64,000 nt of DNA from Streptomyces acidiscabies (GTDB lineage: Bacteria; Actinomycetota; Actinomycetes; Streptomycetales; Streptomycetaceae): contig NZ_JAGJBY010000002.1 in NCBI RefSeq assembly GCF_020010905.1, positions 1,116,001 through 1,180,000 on the forward strand, in the 5' to 3' direction. The notes under the pieces are model-generated. The model was not told the DNA's origin. It saw nothing but the letters and a program-made list of their open reading frames with translations, and did no database searches. Made by a program: the position numbers and the translations under genes. Shown here one piece after another: positions 59,681-64,000 of the stretch (within the stretch, counting starts at the first letter, position 1; every line of letters begins with the position of its first letter).

Positions 59681-61444
59681 ATGTCCGCCCTGAGTACTAC
59701 CCCCACCTCGTTCGAGCTCAACGGCGAGCCCTTCCGGATCATCTCGGGGGCGCTGCACTACTTCCGGGTGCACCCGGACCAGTGGGCGGACCGCCTGCGC
59801 AAGGCGAGGCTGATGGGCCTCAACACCGTTGAGACGTACGTGCCTTGGAACCTGCACCAGCCGGAACCAGGGACGCTGGTGCTGGACGGGCTGCTGGACC
59901 TGCCACGGTTCCTGCGGCTCGCGCACGCCGAAGGGCTGAAGGTGTTGTTGCGGCCGGGCCCCTACATCTGCGCGGAATGGGACGGCGGCGGCCTCCCGCA
60001 CTGGCTCATGTCGGAGTCGGACGTCCAACTCCGCAGCAGCGACCCGAAGTTCACGGCGATCATCGACCGCTACCTCGACCTCCTCCTGCCCCCGCTGCTC
60101 CCGCACATGGCCGAGTCCGGCGGCCCGGTCATCGCGGTGCAGGTGGAGAACGAGTACGGCGCGTACGGCAACGACGCCGAGTACCTCAAGTACCTTGTGG
60201 AGGCGTTCCGTTCACGCGGCATCGAGGAACTCCTGTTCACCTGCGACCAGGTGAACCCCGAACACCAGCAGGCCGGCAGCATCCCCGGCGTCCTGTCCAC
60301 CGGCACCTTCGGCGGAAAGATCGAGACCGCGCTGGCGACCCTGCGCGCGCACCAGCCCGAAGGCCCGTTGATGTGCGCCGAGTTCTGGATCGGCTGGTTC
60401 GACCACTGGGGCGGCCCGCACCACACTCGCGACACCGCGGACGTCGCCGCCGACCTGGACAAACTCCTCGCGGCAGGCGCCTCCGTGAACATCTACATGT
60501 TCCACGGCGGCACCAACTTCGGCCTCACGAACGGCGCCAACCACCACCACACGTACGCCCCCACGATCACGTCGTACGACTACGACGCACCCCTTACCGA
60601 GAACGGCGACCCGGGCCCGAAGTACCACGCGTTCCGCGAGGTCATCGCCAAGTACGCGCCGGTACCGGAGGAGTTGCCCACCCCCTCGGCCAAACTTCCC
60701 GTCACCGAGGTCGAGTTGACCGAACGGGCCCCGCTGCTGCCGTACCTGTCCGAACTGTCGGGCCGGACCGTACGCACCGAAACCCCCATCACCGCCGACG
60801 AGTTGGGGATGCGGGCCGGATACGTCCTGTACCGCAGCAGCCTGCCGAAGAACGGCCTCGGCGTGCTGCGCTTCGAGGGCGGCGTGGGGGACAGGGCCCA
60901 GGTGTACGTCGACGGCGCGCCGGTCGGCGTGCTGGAGAACGAGCGCCGCGAGACCAGCCTCCCGGTCCAAGTACACCGCAGGGGGGCCGTGTTGGAGGTG
61001 CTCGTGGAGAACATGGGCCGCGTCAACTACGGCCCCAGGATCGGCGCCCCCAAGGGCCTGCTCGGCCCGGTCACGTTCGACGGCATGCCGGTCACGGGCT
61101 GGGAGTGCCGCCCGCTCCCGATGGACGCCCCCCTCGGCGCCGCGCTGTACGCCGACGCGGAGACCGAGGCGTGCGCCGAACCCGCCTTCCACCGGGGGAC
61201 GTTCGAGGTCACCGACCCCGCCGACACCTTCCTCTCCCTGCCGGGGTGGACGAAGGGCCAGGCGTGGGTCAACGGCTTCTCGCTCGGCCGGTACTGGAAC
61301 CGGGGCCCGCAGCAGACCCTCTACGTCCCGGGCCCCGTCCTGCGCCCCGGCGCCAACACGCTGATCGTGCTGGAACTCCAGGCGAACACGACGAACCGCG
61401 CGCACCTTGTCGACGCGCCCGACCTGGGCCCGAAGGGGCAGTGA
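59681..61444 (+). CDS. GH35 beta-galactosidase
   Basis: 587 aa, the compact GH35 form without a signal peptide. N-terminal TIM barrel opens RIISGALHYFRVHPDQWADRLRKARLMGLNTVETYVPWN and RPGPYICAEWDGGGLPHWL. Proton donor E158 in QVENEYG; nucleophile E234 in CAEFWIGWFDHWG. C-terminal beta domains include the terminal WVNGFSLGRYWNRGPQQTLYVPG jelly roll. Hydrolyses terminal beta-galactosides, probably from intracellularly imported oligosaccharides. ATG at 59681 follows AAAGGA. First gene behind the palindromic operator; the next gene starts 5 bp after its stop. Confidence 0.95.
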   Translation: MSALSTTPTSFELNGEPFRIISGALHYFRVHPDQWADRLRKARLMGLNTVETYVPWNLHQPEPGTLVLDGLLDLPRFLRLAHAEGLKVLLRPGPYICAEWDGGGLPHWLMSESDVQLRSSDPKFTAIIDRYLDLLLPPLLPHMAESGGPVIAVQVENEYGAYGNDAEYLKYLVEAFRSRGIEELLFTCDQVNPEHQQAGSIPGVLSTGTFGGKIETALATLRAHQPEGPLMCAEFWIGWFDHWGGPHHTRDTADVAADLDKLLAAGASVNIYMFHGGTNFGLTNGANHHHTYAPTITSYDYDAPLTENGDPGPKYHAFREVIAKYAPVPEELPTPSAKLPVTEVELTERAPLLPYLSELSGRTVRTETPITADELGMRAGYVLYRSSLPKNGLGVLRFEGGVGDRAQVYVDGAPVGVLENERRETSLPVQVHRRGAVLEVLVENMGRVNYGPRIGAPKGLLGPVTFDGMPVTGWECRPLPMDAPLGAALYADAETEACAEPAFHRGTFEVTDPADTFLSLPGWTKGQAWVNGFSLGRYWNRGPQQTLYVPGPVLRPGANTLIVLELQANTTNRAHLVDAPDLGPKGQ

Positions 61445-61449
61445 GGCCA

Positions 61450-63834
61450 GTGAGTTCAGCGGCATCGGAAAGTTCAGTAAGGCCAACTGCCCCCGTGACA
61501 CACCAACTTCACCTCCCGTCCCCGCCCACCCCACCCCGCACCAACCACCTCCCCTTCTCCGACGCCCCCGGCGTCCCCGACCCCATCGAGGTCACCAGCC
61601 GCTGGCTCACCCGGGGCGGCAAACCCTGGTTCCCGGTCTCGGGCGAGTTCCACTACTCCCGCTACCCGAACGCCGGTTGGGAGGAGGAACTCCTCAAGAT
61701 GAAGGCGGCGGGAGTCACCGCCGTCGCCTCGTACGTCATCTGGATCCACCACCAGCCGACCGAAGCCGCCCCTCGCTTCGACGGCGACCTCGACCTCCGC
61801 CGCTTCGCCGAACTCTGCGCCCGCCACGGCCTCGACTTCATCCCCCGAGTCGGCCCCTGGTCCCACGCGGAAGTACGCAACGGCGGCCTCCCCGACTGGG
61901 TCCTGGCCCGCACGGACGCCACCCGCACCGACGACCCGGCGTATCTCGCCGCCGTACAACCCTGGTTCGAGGCGATAGCGGCCCAACTCGACGGCCTGCA
62001 AAGAGCGTCGGGCGGCCCGATCGTCGCGATCCAGATCGAGAACGAGCTGTACGACCAGCCGGGCCACCTGCTCACCCTCAAGCGGATGGCCCAACAGGCG
62101 GGCATGGACGCGCCGTTGTGGACGTCCACCGCCTGGGGAGGAGTCCAGCTCCCCGGGGACGAGCTGATGCCGTTGTACGGCGGCTACCCCGAGACCTTCT
62201 GGACCGAGGCCGACGGCGGCTGGCCCGACACCTGCCGCAAGCACTTCTTCTTCACGCACCAGCGGGACGACGAAGGCATCGGCGCGGACCTGCGCCCGAC
62301 GACCGTACGGGGCGTCGACTCGGCCGTGTACGCCGAGCGATTCCCTTGGGCCACCTGCGAGTTGGGCGGGGGGATGGCGGTCGCCTACCACCGCCGCCCG
62401 CGCGTCGACGCCGCCGACATCGGGTCCCTCGGCCTCACGAAGATCGGCTGCGGTTCCGTCTGGCAGGGCTACTACATGTTCCACGGCGGGACCAACCCGG
62501 GCCCCGGCCTCCAGGAGTCCCACGCCACCGGGTACCCCAACGACCTCCCCGCCCTGACCTACGACTTCCAGGCACCGCTGGGGGAGTACGGCCAGTACCG
62601 CGACGCGTACGACGAACTCCGGCTCCAGCACCTGCTGTTGGCGGAGTTCGGGGAGCGCATCGCCCCGATGGAGTCGGTGCTTCCGTTGGAGGCGCCGACG
62701 GGGCAGCACGACATGGAGACGCTGCGGTGGGCCGTACGGACCGACGGGGAGTCCGGGTTCCTCTTCGTCAACAACCACCAGCCGCACGGGGAGTTGGCCG
62801 AGCATCCCGGCACGACGTTCACCGTCGGCGGGCTGACCTTCCCGAGCGAGCCCTTCACGGTTCCTCAAGGTGCCTATTTCTGCTGGCCGTTCAGGATGGA
62901 GTTCGGCGGGCTGCGCGTCGAGTGGGCCACGGCTCAGCCCGTGTGCACGGTCCAGGACGGCGGCCGTACGGTCCTCGTGCTGGCCGCGACCGAGGGGGTG
63001 CCGGTCGAAGTCGCGCTCGGCGGGGGTGTCGCGGTGAACGCCATGCCGGAAGGAGCCGCGGTCGGACCGGCGTTCGACGACGGGAGCGGCGTACTGATCA
63101 CCGGCATCCGGCCCGGCACCGGCGCGTGGATCGAGGCGGAGAACCTCGACGAGGAGCCGATCGCCTTCCTCGTCCTCGACGCCGCCACCGCCCGCACCGC
63201 CTACAAGGGCTTCGCCTGGGGCGCCGAGCGGCTGATCCTCTCCGCCGAGGGCGTCGTCCTCGACCAGTACCGCGCCGAGGTCCGGCTGCACGGCCGTACC
63301 CCGCACAGCGCGGACACCGTCTCCTTCGCCGTCCTCCCCGCACCGGAGCGGCTCCCGAAGGGGGAGGCGCTGAGCGAGGCGCGGGACGGGGTACTGACGC
63401 GGTACACCCTGTCCGATGCCGGTGACCCGGCCCCCGTACCGGCCGTCGACCTTGTACGCCCTGCGGGTGACCCGCCCTCACCCACGACCGGCGTACTCCA
63501 GCGGGCCAGTGCCCCCGGGGACGAGTGGTACGAGCGGTCCGCCGCCGAGTACCGCGTACGCGTCCCCGCACACGACCGGCACGGCGTCCTGCGGCTCCAC
63601 TGGCACGGCGACGTGGCCCGGGCGTACGTGGGGGAGCGGCTCGTCGCCGACCAGTTCTCCTCCGGCAGGCCCTGGGACATCGGGCTGGAGCTGATACCTG
63701 AGGGGGAGGAGCTGACGGTACGGGTACTGGCGTCCGACCCGTCCGCGCGGGTGTACCTGCCGGTGGAGCGGGAGGAGGGCGCCGGGATCCGGGGCGCGGA
63801 GATCGTCACGGCGAGGGTCTGGACGGTGGGCTGA
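61450..63834 (+). CDS. Second GH35-type glycosidase
   Basis: 794 aa. TIM-barrel start WFPVSGEFHYSRYPNAGWEEELLKMKAAGVTAVASYVIW, RVGPWSHAEVRNGGLPDW, proton donor E199 in IQIENELYDQ and probable nucleophile E304 in WATCELGGGM. A long C-terminal part (about residues 430-794) is beta-rich and ends with a jelly-roll fold (RSAAEYRVRVPAHDRHGVLRLHWHGDVARAYVGERLV). More divergent than the first gene. The GTG at 61450 lies 5 bp after the first gene's stop, so they are an operon; a later GTG at 61495 is possible. Cytoplasmic. Confidence 0.9.
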   Translation: MSSAASESSVRPTAPVTHQLHLPSPPTPPRTNHLPFSDAPGVPDPIEVTSRWLTRGGKPWFPVSGEFHYSRYPNAGWEEELLKMKAAGVTAVASYVIWIHHQPTEAAPRFDGDLDLRRFAELCARHGLDFIPRVGPWSHAEVRNGGLPDWVLARTDATRTDDPAYLAAVQPWFEAIAAQLDGLQRASGGPIVAIQIENELYDQPGHLLTLKRMAQQAGMDAPLWTSTAWGGVQLPGDELMPLYGGYPETFWTEADGGWPDTCRKHFFFTHQRDDEGIGADLRPTTVRGVDSAVYAERFPWATCELGGGMAVAYHRRPRVDAADIGSLGLTKIGCGSVWQGYYMFHGGTNPGPGLQESHATGYPNDLPALTYDFQAPLGEYGQYRDAYDELRLQHLLLAEFGERIAPMESVLPLEAPTGQHDMETLRWAVRTDGESGFLFVNNHQPHGELAEHPGTTFTVGGLTFPSEPFTVPQGAYFCWPFRMEFGGLRVEWATAQPVCTVQDGGRTVLVLAATEGVPVEVALGGGVAVNAMPEGAAVGPAFDDGSGVLITGIRPGTGAWIEAENLDEEPIAFLVLDAATARTAYKGFAWGAERLILSAEGVVLDQYRAEVRLHGRTPHSADTVSFAVLPAPERLPKGEALSEARDGVLTRYTLSDAGDPAPVPAVDLVRPAGDPPSPTTGVLQRASAPGDEWYERSAAEYRVRVPAHDRHGVLRLHWHGDVARAYVGERLVADQFSSGRPWDIGLELIPEGEELTVRVLASDPSARVYLPVEREEGAGIRGAEIVTARVWTVG

Positions 63835-63854
63835 GAGACCGGCGCCGCCGCTGG

Positions 63855-63985
63855 GAGACCTGAGGTGTACCCGCGTACTACTTCAGAGCTACTCCCGTCA
63901 GACCCGTACGGCCCGTAGTACCTGAGAGCTACGGGCCGTACACCCCCTACGACCCGTAGTACTCCGGAGCCACCCCTCCACCCAC
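63855..63985. repeat. Three imperfect GTAGTAC...AGCTAC units after the GH35 operon
   Basis: The theme GTACTAC/GTAGTAC, a few bases, GAGCTAC or GAGCCAC, then CCCGT recurs three times (around 63874, 63916 and 63955). The adjacent TGAGGTGTAC also occurs at the 24.07-kb hairpin. No gene is visible in 63835-64000. Confidence 0.55.
63907..63940 (+). terminator. Hairpin terminator of the GH35 operon
   Basis: Perfect 12-bp stem TACGGCCCGTAG / CTACGGGCCGTA with a 10-nt loop, 72 bp after the last GH35 stop. No U-run follows. Confidence 0.7.
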
Positions 63986-64000
63986 CCCCGTCCTATCCTG

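Overview
This is high-GC actinobacterial chromosome, almost certainly Streptomyces. The codons are strongly G/C-ended. The window carries a conservon (cvnABCD), two WhiJ-type regulator/DUF397/ATPase loci, a paired FtsW/RodA and class B PBP, a Ku plus LigD-polymerase pair, and very large RHS proteins. No rRNA, tRNA or CRISPR array was seen.

Layout. 1-7.6 kb: end of a MarR regulator, a PP2C-like protein, and the conservon cvnABCD with a StyA-like FAD monooxygenase at its 3' end. 7.6-9.1 kb: Old Yellow Enzyme and a divergent MerR regulator sharing a palindromic operator. 9.1-16.2 kb: an NlpC/P60-fold secreted protein whose catalytic Cys is Asn, a VOC protein and a small ORF bracketed by oppositely oriented ~100-bp repeat pairs, a TetR regulator, a stand-alone TnpB element, an AurF-like diiron oxygenase and two small proteins. 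16.2-24 kb: PBP/FtsW, an SH3-like secreted protein, a histidine kinase with a lipoprotein, a decayed gene, a dual-specificity phosphatase and a NERD-like protein. 24-26 kb: minimal divergent NHEJ pair. 26-29 kb: secreted and membrane small proteins, then WhiJ-type locus 1.

29-52 kb is the most notable part. It holds two paralogous modules, each a DNRLRE/FG-GAP exported protein on the minus strand divergent from an RHS polymorphic toxin on the plus strand. The RHS proteins (2481 and 2698 aa) share export signal, RHS repeats, an embedded ricin-B-type lectin segment and the RHS core, then diverge completely at the C-terminus. RHS-1 ends in a cytidine-deaminase-like domain and is followed 2 bp later by a candidate immunity gene. 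RHS-2 carries a HINT autoprotease and an unusual C-terminal domain with an SGHYRP motif, and has no obvious immunity gene. AT-rich elements are conserved between the two divergent promoter regions.

52-58 kb is a lower-GC, decaying tract: an XRE regulator, small ORFs, a complete ISAs1-type insertion sequence (23-bp ends, 9-bp target duplication) that splits an identifiable gene, WhiJ-type locus 2, a DUF397 pseudogene, and frameshifted Uma2 and XRE-antitoxin remnants. 58-64 kb holds an AAA/DUF234 ATPase and two consecutive GH35 beta-galactosidase-like enzymes behind a promoter overlapped by a 28-bp perfect palindrome, a likely LacI-family operator.
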